Shown here piece by piece: positions 25,218 through 35,300 of a stretch of 64,000 nt of DNA. How positions within the stretch are numbered: position 1 is the first letter of the stretch; every line of letters begins with the position of its first letter. The stretch covers positions 1 through 64,000 of the forward strand of contig DATKDP010000149.1 of assembly GCA_035546335.1 (NCBI GenBank). Reading direction: 5' to 3'. The position numbers were made by a program, and so were the translations under genes. The stretch comes from DATKDP01 sp035546335. Lineage in GTDB: Bacteria > Acidobacteriota > Thermoanaerobaculia > Gp7-AA8. Under the pieces are notes generated by a model, which saw only the letters and a program-made list of their open reading frames with translations, searched no databases and was not told the DNA's origin.

Positions 25218-25297
25218 GCGGGCGCGGGACGCCCGCTCTCCCTGGGGGTGGGCGGCGGAGGTGCGGGTTGCAACAGGGGCGGGCGCGGGACGCCCGC
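25218..25297 (-). repeat. Two REP-type palindromes, inverted orientation
   Basis: Exact 19-nt cores at 25218-25236 and 25279-25297, 61 bp apart, both in the same orientation as the copy at 24909-24927. They lie just 3' of the exported-protein gene at 25304-26335. Confidence 0.88.
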
Positions 25298-25303
25298 TCT
25301 CCC

Positions 25304-26335
25304 CTATTCGGCGGCGAGGCGGCGGAGTGCTTCGAGACTCGCCTCGGCTGTCACGCGTTCGTTGAGCGATACGGTGACGGCTTCGAGCCAGGCGCCATCG
25401 CGATACATCTGATAGCGGAGCGCGTTGGGAGTCCGCGAGTAGATCACGAGGCTGTCGTCTGTTCCGCTGCCGCGGAGCATGGAGATGTCGGCGGCCGCCT
25501 CGCGACGGAATCGTCGGGGGGCGGGAATGTCGGGTCCCTGCTTTCCGATCGGAACGCGGAGCACGCCGTCGGCGGAGACGGGGTTCAGCACGACGCGGTG
25601 GAATCGATTGAGGTCCCAGTTTCCGAAGACGATCTCGACCGAGCTGTTGCCGGGCCGCTCGAAGATCGCAGCATGGCGGAAGAGGTCGCGGTCGAAGTCG
25701 TCGTCGACGACCGACGGGATGGTGTCCGTGTCGGTGATGTAGTCGAGAAGGTCGTGGCGGTGAATCGAGGTGACGCGACCCTCGCGGATCGCGAGCATCG
25801 CATAGCCGGCCGACTCGCCGTATCCGGTCTGGTCCCACCAGACGGCGTGGACGAGGAGCCGCGGTTCCAGCGTTTCCGCCTGGTCCGCCGACTTCAAGTC
25901 GAGAATCTGGCGTGTGACGCCGATGCGCAGATTGAAGCGGAAGCGGAAGGGGGCGTTGTCGATCGAGGTCGTCTCGCTGAACCTGCCGTTCTCGTACGAG
26001 CAGAACAGAAGCTGGCTCGACATGAGCGTCGGCATGTTCTGCCAGAAGATGAACAGCGCCTTGCTCGTGGGGTCGAAGGCGAGCGAAGGAGAGAGGTGAA
26101 CTCCAGGATTCAGTGAGGCGGGGACATAGAGTGATCTCTGCTCCTCACCCTTCTGGACGGTGAGGAGGAGAACGATTGAAGCGGAGGTGGTCAGGTTCGT
26201 GTCCTCGCTGCGAACGCTCTCGATCGTATAGAGAGCTCCGTCGCTCGTGAGCAGCATCTCACGATCGAATGCCTCCGCCGCCGCGACGACCGGCAGCGCG
26301 ACGACGAGCAGTGCGAGAACGAAGCGCTTCATCAC
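25304..26335 (-). CDS. Exported protein of unknown function
   Basis: 343 residues with a clear Sec signal peptide (MMKRFVLALLVVALPVVAAAEA). The mature part looks beta-rich. It has repeated short blocks with hydrophobic strands and turns such as LVHAVWWDQTGYGESAGYAML and AAIFERPGNSSVEIVFGNWD, which would suit a beta-propeller, but I do not recognise a family. Its ATG overlaps the stop of the TPR gene by 4 bp, so it is the third gene of the XRE-TPR-exported operon. The function is presumably tied to that regulator pair, but this is inference. Confidence 0.8.
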   Translation of the reverse strand: MMKRFVLALLVVALPVVAAAEAFDREMLLTSDGALYTIESVRSEDTNLTTSASIVLLLTVQKGEEQRSLYVPASLNPGVHLSPSLAFDPTSKALFIFWQNMPTLMSSQLLFCSYENGRFSETTSIDNAPFRFRFNLRIGVTRQILDLKSADQAETLEPRLLVHAVWWDQTGYGESAGYAMLAIREGRVTSIHRHDLLDYITDTDTIPSVVDDDFDRDLFRHAAIFERPGNSSVEIVFGNWDLNRFHRVVLNPVSADGVLRVPIGKQGPDIPAPRRFRREAAADISMLRGSGTDDSLVIYSRTPNALRYQMYRDGAWLEAVTVSLNERVTAEASLEALRRLAAE

Positions 26336-27225
26336 AGTTTCAGGTTCACCAGTCCCCGCAGATCGATCGCCAGCAGGAGGTTCTTGAGCTGCGGAAAGTC
26401 GGGATAAAACGTTGCGAGATGCTCGAAGTGAGATTCGGCCTTCGCCGTGTCGCCTTTCTTGTAGGCGACCTCTCCGAGAAGATAGTGCGCGTTGCGAACC
26501 TGTCGTGTCTCGGTCGCCTCGGCGAGTCCGAGCTCACCATACCGTTCGGCCGCGTCGAGATCGCCGAGCTCGAGATAGCCGAAGCAGAGATCGACGTACG
26601 ACTCGGCCGCGTATCCTGCGGCGCCGCAGGCGACCATCATCTCCAGGGCGCGATGGATCAATTCGATCCCCCTGGCGACCTCGTCGTTCATCATCCGGCT
26701 GTAGCCGAGGTTCTGGAGCGTGAAGGCGCGCCAGATCCGATGCTCTGCGTTATCGGGGAACTCGTCGAAGATCGCCTCGTAGTAGTCGATCGCCTCCGAG
26801 GTCCGCGATTCGAGAACGGCGAGGTTGCCGAGCGCGAACTTCACTTCGCGAATCCACTCGGCGTTGCCTGCCTCCTCGGCCGCTCCGAGCGCGATCAGCG
26901 CATACGACTGCGCCCGCTTGTAGTTCTTCTCGTTCTGAAAGTGGTACTGAAGATGATACGCGGCTCGGTAGACGTGCCCGGCGCTCCGGCGGCGCATGAT
27001 GATCGCCGGGAGCTGCTGCACTTCGGGCCCTGTCCGCTCGAGAAGGATCAAAGCCTGCGCCCGGTCGATCGTGAGCAGCTCGCGCGTCGCCTCGTCGGTC
27101 GCGAGCGACATCGCTTCGTCGAGCAGCGGAAACGCCTCCTCGATCCGGTTCGCGCGAAGGCGGATCAGCGCTTCGCGGCGCAGCTCTTCGATCCGGGCCA
27201 TCGGACCACTCATCGGACTATTCAT
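26332..27225 (-). CDS. Soluble tetratricopeptide-repeat protein
   Basis: About 297 residues, almost wholly alpha-helical with repeated TPR-like units: AGHVYRAAYHLQYHFQNEKN, IREVKFALGNLAVLESRTSEA, RAFTLQNLGYSRMMNDEVARG and AESYVDLCFGYLELGDLDAA. There is no signal peptide or membrane segment, so it should be cytoplasmic. Several in-frame ATGs exist. The one at 27225 lies inside the end of the XRE gene, after GAGGGTGA, and is preferred. XRE regulators paired with TPR proteins often sense peptides or partner proteins (Rgg/PlcR-like logic), but here the two are separate polypeptides. Confidence 0.82.
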   Translation of the reverse strand: MNSPMSGPMARIEELRREALIRLRANRIEEAFPLLDEAMSLATDEATRELLTIDRAQALILLERTGPEVQQLPAIIMRRRSAGHVYRAAYHLQYHFQNEKNYKRAQSYALIALGAAEEAGNAEWIREVKFALGNLAVLESRTSEAIDYYEAIFDEFPDNAEHRIWRAFTLQNLGYSRMMNDEVARGIELIHRALEMMVACGAAGYAAESYVDLCFGYLELGDLDAAERYGELGLAEATETRQVRNAHYLLGEVAYKKGDTAKAESHFEHLATFYPDFPQLKNLLLAIDLRGLVNLKL

Positions 27226-27583
27226 AGTCACCCTCGCTCTCTCCCACCTCGTCCGAAGAATCGCTGTCATCTTCCTGAATCCGCTTGAACTCGATGAAGC
27301 TCTCGACTTCGCGGCGCGCTTCGGGGCTCAGGCGCCGGTACTTCTCCAGCACCACCCGATCGCCCGTCCCCTCTTCGAAGAATTCTCCCATGCTGAGATT
27401 GAACGCCTGGAGAATCTTCAGCAGCGTGTCGAGCCCGACCTTGTACTCCCCCTGCTCCATGCGCGAGAGGTCCGACTGGTGGATCCCGATCCGGTCGGCG
27501 AGCTCCACCTGGGTCAGCTTCCGCTGGCGGCGAAGCTGCCGGATCTTCCGTCCCACGAGCTCGAGCTGGGCTGGTCTGTTCAT
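27218..27583 (-). CDS. XRE-family helix-turn-helix regulator
   Basis: 121 residues. DNA-binding HTH_3 domain at about 10-65 (VGRKIRQLRRQRKLTQVELADRIGIHQSDLSRMEQGEYKVGLDTLLKIL with its recognition helix), then a charged helical tail ending in an acidic run (EDDSDSSDEVGESEGDYE). First gene of a three-gene minus-strand operon, overlapping the TPR gene by 8 bp. It is divergent from the Wzm-like permease, with an 85-bp shared gap that may hold its operator. I see no obvious palindrome there. Confidence 0.92.
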   Translation of the reverse strand: MNRPAQLELVGRKIRQLRRQRKLTQVELADRIGIHQSDLSRMEQGEYKVGLDTLLKILQAFNLSMGEFFEEGTGDRVVLEKYRRLSPEARREVESFIEFKRIQEDDSDSSDEVGESEGDYE

Positions 27584-27630
27584 TGCTTTTTGATCGGGGC
27601 GTCGTCGGGTCGCGTTTTGCTGGCGTTTCG

Positions 27631-27659
27631 TTGACTTTTATGCTGTAGCGAAATAGACT
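27631..27659 (+). promoter_or_regulatory. Promoter in front of the Wzm-like gene
   Basis: TTGACT, exactly 17 bp, then TAGACT. The predicted start (about 27666) lies only about 3 nt before the TTG initiation codon, so the transcript may be leaderless. Confidence 0.65.
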
Positions 27660-27668
27660 CGCGTCCGA

Positions 27669-28478
27669 TTGTTCAATCTACGTGCTTCGCTTCAGTCTGT
27701 CAAGTTCTGGTTCCCTCTCGAGATCGGTCGAAACAGTTACCTGCTGATGCAGTTGATCCGGCGGGACTTCCGCGCCCGCTTCATGGGATCGGCCCTCGGT
27801 GTCGCCTGGGCCGTCCTCCAGCCCCTCAGCCTGGTCATCCTCTACTGGTTCGTCTTCACCGTCATGATCCCGCGCGGTCCGGGAAGCAGCCAGCCCAACT
27901 ACGCCCTCTTTCTGATCTCCGGGCTTCTGCCGTGGCTCGGCATCAGCGAAGGGCTCGCCCGCGCAACCACCAGCATCGTGGAGAATGCGGCCATGGTCCG
28001 CAGGCTCCCGTTCCGCAGCGAGATCCTGGTCGTGGTGCCCAACGCCTCGGCGATCCTCTTCCAGTCGATCGCCATCGCGCTGTTTCTACTCTTTCTCCTC
28101 GCGCGCGGTGCGCCGCTGCGCGGGCTCTGGCTCCTTCCCCTCGCCATGCTGCTGCAGTTTCTGCTGCAGGTGGGCATCGGCTGGCTCCTCGCTGTGACCT
28201 GCGTTTTCGTCCGCGACGTGACGCAGGTGCTCGGCTTCGTGCTCTCGTTCGCCTTCTATCTCAGCCCGATCCTCTACGACGTCGCCGGCCGGTACGAGGC
28301 CTTCTTCGCCTGGAATCCGATGACGCCGCTGCTCGGGCTTTTTCGAGCCGCCCTGCTCGACGCCCCGTTACCTCAGGCGGGCTCGATCGTATTCCTCATG
28401 TTCGTCACCACGGTTGCCTTTGCGGGAGGTCTGCTTTTCTTCCGCAGAGCACAGCCCGGGCTCGCGGACCTGATCTGA
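27669..28478 (+). CDS. ABC-2 type polysaccharide export permease (Wzm/TagG-like)
   Basis: 269 residues with about six helices. The N-terminal amphipathic segment LLMQLIRRDFRARFMGSALGVAWAVLQPL is the hallmark of O-antigen or teichoic-acid exporters. It is followed by LLPWLGISEGLARATTSIVENAAMVRRLPF, the conserved coupling-loop region, and a C-terminal SFAFYLSPILYDV. These permeases need a Wzt-type ATPase, which is not encoded beside it. The TTG start is the only one giving the full N-terminus; an ATG at 27747 would trim 26 residues. Confidence 0.85.
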   Translation: MFNLRASLQSVKFWFPLEIGRNSYLLMQLIRRDFRARFMGSALGVAWAVLQPLSLVILYWFVFTVMIPRGPGSSQPNYALFLISGLLPWLGISEGLARATTSIVENAAMVRRLPFRSEILVVVPNASAILFQSIAIALFLLFLLARGAPLRGLWLLPLAMLLQFLLQVGIGWLLAVTCVFVRDVTQVLGFVLSFAFYLSPILYDVAGRYEAFFAWNPMTPLLGLFRAALLDAPLPQAGSIVFLMFVTTVAFAGGLLFFRRAQPGLADLI

Positions 28479-28532
28479 CATTTCTCGAACCATTCTTCGA
28501 AGCAACCAAACATCATCGACAGGAGAGACTCG

Positions 28533-30245
28533 ATGTTCCCTCGCCACATGCAGATTCGATTTCGTTGGATTCCAGTGCTGGCAATCGCCGCCCTGCTGAG
28601 CGGCTCGTCCGGTGCGAGCCTCGCCGAGGAGGCGGCTGCCCTGGCAGCAGAGACGCCGGAGAGCCGGCAGGAGCAGCTCGATCGCTGGGGAGTGCAGCAG
28701 GATCCCGGCCCCGATCCCGATCCGAAACAGGAGTGGATCCGCTTCGGGAGGAAATACACGATCGAGAAGTTCCAGAAAAAGCGCGCCGCCTGGGACCAGC
28801 CCGAAGGATGGGTACGGCCGATCTCGAACATCAACATTCCTGCCGAGATCTATCGCCAGGAGGGAGAGTTCGTCTGGGTCTGGCTGCCGGTGCACGAGCC
28901 GCCCGCCCCGAGAGAGGAGCTCGGACTTCCGAAGGAGGTCCTCTCGGGCGACGCCCCTCATCCTGACTACGTCACCTTCGACGAAGAAGGATTGAAGTGG
29001 CTGCGCCATGTCAGGCCTGAATTCGAAGTCGTGACTCCCCCTTCGAGTGGAAAGACGGTTGTGTTCCGAGAATCATCGGCGGGACTTCCGGCGCGCGGAT
29101 CGTGGCGCAACGGTCTCGATGTCGCCGACATGAACGGCGACGGCTTTCCCGACATCATCGCACCACCGCAGCGAGGCGCCGGCAGCGGCGCTCCGACCAT
29201 CTTTCTGGGGGATGGAAAAGGGGGATGGAAGCTGTGGGATACGGTGAGGTGGCCGATCAGCGCGTCGTATGGCACCGTCGTCGCCGGCGATCTGAACGGG
29301 GACGGGCATCAGGACCTGGTGCTCGCGGCACATCTCTATGGTCTGATCGCCTACCTCGGTGACGGGGAGGGAAATTTCCGTGATGCCAGCGACGGTCTGC
29401 CGAACAACTTCCCGACGCGCCGCGCGATCCTGACGGACATCGACAACGACGGCGATCTCGACATCGTCGTGATCTCGGAAGGAGCGAGTCCGCGCGAGGA
29501 CGACATCAGCGGAAGCCTTCTTCGCGCTTACCTCAACGACGGCCGTGCGGGCAGATGGACCCGCTTCGATCTTTCGATTCCCGATCAGCAGGTCGCGGGC
29601 GACTGGCTTGCTGCCGGCAATTTCAACGGCGATCGCTATCCCGACATCGCCGGATCGAGCATCATGTTCAGCGGCACCGACCTGATCTATCTCAGCGAAG
29701 GGAAGCTGAAGTATCGGGAAGTGGGCCGCGGCTGGCTTCCCTTCTACTCCTATTACTTTGCGATGACGGCCGGGCGGTTCGGATCGAAGAAGCTCGACGA
29801 TCTGATCGTCACCTACGGCCGCACCTGGCCGTCTCTGCTCGACCCGAAGGTTCTCGCCTCCCCTCCGATCACACGGATTCTCGGAATCGATCGAATCAGT
29901 TTCGAGGGAAAGAAGCCGTCGCGCACGCCGATCGTTCGGTGGGAGTCGCGCCGGACGATTCAGGGCCTCGCCGGTGGAGATTTCGATGGCGACGGCCACC
30001 GCGATCTGATCTACTGGCGCCCCGATCCGCACCAGTTCGTCGTGCTGCTGGGCGACGGGAAGGGGAACTTCCGGAGTGCAGAGGTACAGGGATTGCAATC
30101 GCCTGCGCAGACGCTGTACGACATCAAGGTGGCCGATGTGAATCTCGATGGACGGCCCGATGTGATCGTGATGTACGAAGCGACAGGGACCGAAAGGAAC
30201 GGGGCGATCCGGGTGTTCCTCGGCGAGGGAGCACAGCAAAAATGA
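28533..30245 (+). CDS. Exported FG-GAP/VCBS repeat protein
   Basis: 570 residues. After an N-terminal signal (IPVLAIAALLSGSSGASLAEE) and a charged region of about 120 residues comes a beta-propeller. At least six Asp-rich, calcium-binding-like motifs mark its blades: DMNGDGFPDII, DLNGDGHQDLV, DIDNDGDLDIV, NFNGDRYPDIA, DFDGDGHRDLI and DVNLDGRPDVI. This integrin-alpha-like fold is common in surface or secreted proteins of environmental bacteria. It has a GGAGA ribosome site. It lies 54 bp after the permease on the same strand and could share its transcript. Confidence 0.88.
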   Translation: MFPRHMQIRFRWIPVLAIAALLSGSSGASLAEEAAALAAETPESRQEQLDRWGVQQDPGPDPDPKQEWIRFGRKYTIEKFQKKRAAWDQPEGWVRPISNINIPAEIYRQEGEFVWVWLPVHEPPAPREELGLPKEVLSGDAPHPDYVTFDEEGLKWLRHVRPEFEVVTPPSSGKTVVFRESSAGLPARGSWRNGLDVADMNGDGFPDIIAPPQRGAGSGAPTIFLGDGKGGWKLWDTVRWPISASYGTVVAGDLNGDGHQDLVLAAHLYGLIAYLGDGEGNFRDASDGLPNNFPTRRAILTDIDNDGDLDIVVISEGASPREDDISGSLLRAYLNDGRAGRWTRFDLSIPDQQVAGDWLAAGNFNGDRYPDIAGSSIMFSGTDLIYLSEGKLKYREVGRGWLPFYSYYFAMTAGRFGSKKLDDLIVTYGRTWPSLLDPKVLASPPITRILGIDRISFEGKKPSRTPIVRWESRRTIQGLAGGDFDGDGHRDLIYWRPDPHQFVVLLGDGKGNFRSAEVQGLQSPAQTLYDIKVADVNLDGRPDVIVMYEATGTERNGAIRVFLGEGAQQK

Positions 30246-30332
30246 AGTGTTGCAATCGCCGGAACTTCCAGTATAATCGCCGCCATCCAGATCCCCTTTA
30301 TGCGGTAACGCCATAAAAGTTGGATTCAGCTA

Positions 30333-30361
30333 TTGACTTCTGGAATATTTTGGCTTAGGTT
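30333..30361 (+). promoter_or_regulatory. Sigma70-type promoter for the exported protein gene at 30509
   Basis: TTGACT, 17 bp, TAGGTT in an AT-rich patch. The implied leader before the ATG at 30509 is about 140 nt; no known riboswitch is recognised in it. Confidence 0.55.
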
Positions 30362-30508
30362 GAAGCAGATTTGCTTCAGAAAAAGTGCTGAAGTTGAAAA
30401 ATTTCGAGGCGGGAGGTGATCGTATCGTCCAGGAACGACAGTAAGGTCCAGCCTCTGATACCGATGAAACGAAGTAAAAAACACACAAGCAGTGTAGGAG
30501 ATGACAAC

Positions 30509-31960
30509 ATGAGAAAACTCTTCATTCTGGCAGCCGCTCTCCTGATGGTGAGCTCGGCGTTTGCCGCGAGCCCGGCTCTCAATGCAGGCCGGCTCTTCGT
30601 GCAGCCCGATCAGACCTTCCTGGAAGGCGGCCCGGCCACCACGAACAACGATGATTCGTGCGACATCGCGGTCACCCCGGCAGCGACGCTTCTGCTGCCG
30701 TACTTCGAGGTCGATCCTGTTTCGGCATCGACGTCCGCGGTCAACACGATCTTCACCCTGACGAACACGTCGCGTTTCCCGCAGATCGCCCACATCACCA
30801 TCTGGACCGATCGGTCCTACCCGGTCATCGACTTCAACATCTGGCTGACCGGCTACGATGTCCAGGGCATCAGCCTCTACGACATCCTCAACCGCGGCGT
30901 CATCCCGCCGACCGGATCGGAGACGAGCCCCGGCATTCTGTCGGCCGACGAGAACCCGCTCCATTTCTCGGATGACATCGAGGACGGCGTCTGCGAGGCG
31001 CTCCCGGGTCCGATTCCGGAGTCGCTGCGCCAGTCGATCGTCAATGCCCTGACGGTCGGAACCGGCTACGGCTCCTGCACGGGTCCCGTTGGCAACAGCC
31101 ATGCTGGTCTTGCGATCGGGTACGTGACGGTCGACGTCGCCGCCACCTGCTCGCAGAAGCTGCCGACCGATCCTGACTTCTACACGCAGGAAATCCTCTT
31201 CGACAACGTGCTGATCGGCGACTACCAGCGGATCAACCCGACGTCGACGACCGGAAACTACGCCGGCGGCAACCCGATGGTCCACATCCGCGCCATTCCT
31301 GAGGGTGGCGTACCGGGTCAGTTCCCCACGAACCTGCCGTATACCTTCTACGATCGGTATACCTCGGGAACGGCGGGGACGCAGGCTCGCCGAATCGATC
31401 GTCGTCAGCCCCTTCCGAGCGTATGGGCAGCTCGCTACATCTCGCAGGGTGCTGGTGGCTTCGGTACCCGCTTCGCCATCTGGCGTGAGGGCGTCGTCGT
31501 CGGCAATACACTCGCCTGCACCGGAACGGCCGCATCGAGCAACCCGTACGTGAGCAACTCCGCCATCCCGATCCATCGCATCGTCCGCTTCGACGAGTCG
31601 GAGAATCCGTCGGTGCTCCAGGGCTGCCGTATTTCGCCCTGCCCCGGTGAGGACGTCTTCACCTCTCCTGAGGCATCGGCCCGCTCGGTCGGAAGTGCGA
31701 ACTTCCCGCCGGACAATGCTTCGACCGATGATCTCGGCGGATGGATGTACCTGAACCTGAGCAACGGCAGCACAACGGCAGCACTGAGCAACCGCGGGTC
31801 CTCCCCCAACCGGAGAACGCAGAACTGGGTCACGATCCAGATGACTGCGGAAGGTCGCTTCGGTGTCGACTTCGACGCCGCGTATCTCGGAAACGGCTGC
31901 TCGCCGAATCCGGGCGGCACGGCAACCATCGGTCCTCTGAACAACTTCAACTCGTTCTGA
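30509..31960 (+). CDS. Secreted protein of unknown function
   Basis: 483 residues. Strong signal peptide (MRKLFILAAALLMVSSAFAAS). The mature part begins with a paired-Cys block (DDSCDIAVTPAATLLLPYFEV) that I remember from other large exported proteins of Acidobacteriota-like genomes; function unknown. It is rich in Ser, Thr, Asn and Gly, with several Cys in exported contexts (VCEALPG, GSCTGP, GCRISPCPG) that may form disulfides. Frame and start are clear: AGGAG sits 8 nt before the ATG. It has its own promoter, long leader and strong terminator, so it is monocistronic. A structural or surface-layer role is only a guess. Confidence 0.85.
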   Translation: MRKLFILAAALLMVSSAFAASPALNAGRLFVQPDQTFLEGGPATTNNDDSCDIAVTPAATLLLPYFEVDPVSASTSAVNTIFTLTNTSRFPQIAHITIWTDRSYPVIDFNIWLTGYDVQGISLYDILNRGVIPPTGSETSPGILSADENPLHFSDDIEDGVCEALPGPIPESLRQSIVNALTVGTGYGSCTGPVGNSHAGLAIGYVTVDVAATCSQKLPTDPDFYTQEILFDNVLIGDYQRINPTSTTGNYAGGNPMVHIRAIPEGGVPGQFPTNLPYTFYDRYTSGTAGTQARRIDRRQPLPSVWAARYISQGAGGFGTRFAIWREGVVVGNTLACTGTAASSNPYVSNSAIPIHRIVRFDESENPSVLQGCRISPCPGEDVFTSPEASARSVGSANFPPDNASTDDLGGWMYLNLSNGSTTAALSNRGSSPNRRTQNWVTIQMTAEGRFGVDFDAAYLGNGCSPNPGGTATIGPLNNFNSF

Positions 31961-31986
31961 GGATTCGTTCCAACGGGTAGCCCACG

Positions 31987-32018
31987 GGCGGGCCGGGAAA
32001 CCGGCCCGCCTTTTGTTT
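31987..32018 (+). terminator. Strong terminator of the secreted-protein gene
   Basis: A perfect 10-bp stem, GGCGGGCCGG and CCGGCCCGCC, with a GAAA loop, followed by TTTTGTTT. Confidence 0.93.
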
Positions 32019-32376
32019 CTCGGGTCACAGATGACCTGGAAGCCTCATTGCGAGCTCGAATGACGGCGCGGCGCGCCGCGTGAACGGTGAATGAGGTGCG
32101 GGGTCCACAGGCCGCGGGGGCGAGGAATCTGGCTGGAAGCCCGCGAGCAACCACTCCCGGACTTCCTGACTTCGGAATTGCACGGCGAGCAGGTCAGTTA
32201 GAAGCGGCCGGATGTCGCCGTGACCATTCGACAAAGGCTGAAAGCAGCGGACCGGGAGTCGTGAGGTTGCGCCTGACCTGACGTTTCCCGGAGCCGGCCC
32301 AATTAATGCTGTCGCTCTGCCCTTTTTTTGCTTACAATAACCGCGATCGATCTCCAGAAAGGTCCCTGAGGAAAAA
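32019..32376 (+). other. Gene-free spacer with a possible -10 element near its end
   Basis: No gene is supported. Near the end is TACAAT (about 32333-32338) after a T-rich run, a plausible -10 element for the large PKD gene, with no convincing -35. A GAGG motif lies 8 nt before the ATG at 32377. Nothing else is recognised. Confidence 0.4.
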
Positions 32377-35300
32377 ATGACTCATACGTCGTCCGTTCGT
32401 GTTGCTGCCAGAGGGGGGTGGGGCGTGAGGAATTCGGTTACCAGGTTTTTGCTGCTGTTCGTCGTGGGTCTGGCCGTTGCGGCTTCGTTGTCGGCGCAGA
32501 ATTATCCGATGCCTGGCCCAACGAGCGATCCCCCTGTAGTTGCCCCGCTGAAACGCTTCACGGGCCGCTTCGTCGACTCGACTTCGAGCCGCGACATCCA
32601 GCAGACCATCCGGACGTACCGCGCTCGCTGGGCCGGGTTTGCCCCGGAGCACGACAGGGTCTACATGATCATCGGGGGATCGACGCTTGCCAGTTACCGG
32701 CTCTCGACATGGTTCACGTCCGATCTCGGAAAACCGCTGGTCACAGTGTCGAATCCATATTCGAATGAGCAGTATCTCCCTTTTTTCTCCAGTGTCGACG
32801 CCGACAATGACGCGAACTGGACGACGGTTCACGTCGATGGGCAGAATCGTCTCGAAGGAGTCGACTGGGACGATCGCGCCTACGTCTATCTCGCCTATGG
32901 TCCCTACGGTTGGGGAATTGTGCGCGACGGCGCAGGATTCGACTTCGTCACCCAGGTGCTCGACACGTCGCTGACGAGGACCGTCATCGCCTTCCGCAAT
33001 GGCTCGAGCTATCATGCCCTGCTCGCCGATGCCGGAACCTCCACCTCGAGCCTGATCTATGACGTGACCAATCCCTCGTCCCCGGTCCAGACTCGTAGCG
33101 TCAGCGTTGCTCCGAGGAAGTTTGCGAAAGCCAGATCGGGATCGAGCGACCTTGTGGCCGCGCTTTCGGGATCGGACCTTGTAATCTACTCCGCTTCCGC
33201 TCTCGCCAATGGATCGGGCGCCGGCGTGACGATATCGCCCGGCTCCGGGCAGTATTTCATCGATGTTACGGGAGATGGCAACCGCTTCTTCGTGCTGGAA
33301 ACCAATGACAGCGGGCCCGCGCGCATCAAGGTGGTCGCCCCCTCCAGCCCCGGGACCGCGTCGTCGTATTCGGTGGTGGCGAACCATGAACTGAGCAACG
33401 TCTACGACGCCGTGTCGCTGCGTTTCGGCGCTTCCTATCTTTCGCTCATTGCGAGGCCGAAGTTCGGCTCAGCATTCGATCTGCGCTTGTTCCGCCTCGA
33501 TGGCAACAGCATGAGCGAAATCTCTCTCGGAGGTTTCTTCGCGTCCTACTACAGTAAGGCAGGGCAGTACTGCGCTTTCCCCAACATGGCGGTCGTCCAT
33601 GTCCGCGACGGCCGGGAGTATGTGACCTGGATGGGGCATGGCCTCGGCGACGTCTACGAGCTGCAGACCGGGCCTGCCGTCGAAGCCGTTCCTGATCCGC
33701 AGATCTCCGTTTCCGGATGCAGTTTTGTCGGCGAGAGCTGTTCGCTCAGCGCTTTCTCCCTCTCGGGCGCTTCGACCACCAACTGGGTCTACGAGTGGAA
33801 GCTCGATGGAGTCGTCTCGTCGACGGCTGCCATCTTCCAGCCAACCCTTTCGACGGCAAAGACATACCTCGTCGAGCTGAAGGTGACGAACTCTCTCGGC
33901 ATCGGCAACACCTCGACGACACTCAATCCGGCAGCGGAGGCGCCACCGCCGCCGCCGCCACCTCCACCTCCACCACCTCCACCACCACCGCCTCCTTCTG
34001 GTAGCTGTCCGACGACGGCGCCAGGTGGATCCCCCGACTTCACCTACAAGGGGCCCAGCAGCAACTGCACGACGACGAGCGGCACTCCCTGCCAGGTCGG
34101 TGAGTCGATTCAGTTCACCGCGTCAGCCTTTGGCTACACCATCCAGAGCTGCGACACCGTGACCTGGAACTTCGGCGACGGCGGGTCGGCGACCGGCAGA
34201 TCGGTCACCCATGCCTACAGCGCCAACGGTACCTACCCGGTCAAAGTGCGAATCCAGAATTCGCTGGGAAGTGTCACTCAGGATCCTGCTCGCAATGTCC
34301 CCGTCGGGAGCGGAGGACCCGCACCGCAGGTGCCCGTCGCCTCGATCGGCGCCAGCGCCACGACGGTGACTCCCGGAACCACGATCAACTTCAGCGGCAA
34401 CGCCACCAACGGTCCGATCACTTCGTGGAACTGGAACTTCGGCGACGGCGCCACCTCGACGCAGCAAAATCCATCGAAGTCATATGCCACCCTCGGTACC
34501 TATACGGTCTCTCTGATCGCAACCAACTCCGTCGGCTCTTCGAGCCCGGCAACGCGAACCATCACCGTCAGCACCAGCGGCCCGACCTGCTCGACGGCGC
34601 CCGGGCAGTTCATCGACATGACCTTCAGCGGTGCGACGAGCGGTTGCACGACAGCAAGCGGAGCATGCAACGCGGGAGAGGTGATCTCCTTCAGCGCGTT
34701 CGCCTTCCAGTACACCTTCCAGGAGTGCGACATCTTCGAATGGGACTTCGGCGACGGCTCCACCATCAAGACCGGTCGCAACGTCACCCACAGCTTCGTC
34801 TCCGCGGGCACATTCCCCGTCAAGCTCGTCGTCAGGAACACCGCGGGCAGCTCGCAGGCGACGCGCAACGTGACGGTCTCCGGCACCGGAGGAACGCCGC
34901 CCACCAACATCGACTTCACCTATTCTCCCACCGCTCCGATCGCCGGCGATCCGGTGAATTTCAGCGGCTCGGCAACCTCGTTGACCACCACCACCTACCA
35001 GTGGAACTTCGGTGACGGCGGGACGGCGACGGGGCAGAACGTGACGCACACCTTCGCCAACCCCTCCACCTACCAGGTGCAGCTCACGGCCTCGAACAGC
35101 TCGGGATCCGGTTCCGTTGCGGCGAAACAGATTCCGGTCGTCGCGGCCAACACCTGGGCATTCCTTCTTCCGGTCGTCACGCATCTTGCGGACGGCTGGC
35201 GGACGGATCTCCAGGTCTACGTTCCCGATCCGAACTTCTCGCCGAGCTCACCGCTCCGCCTGACGCTCGAGCTGTCGGGACATCCGTCGAAAGTGATCGA

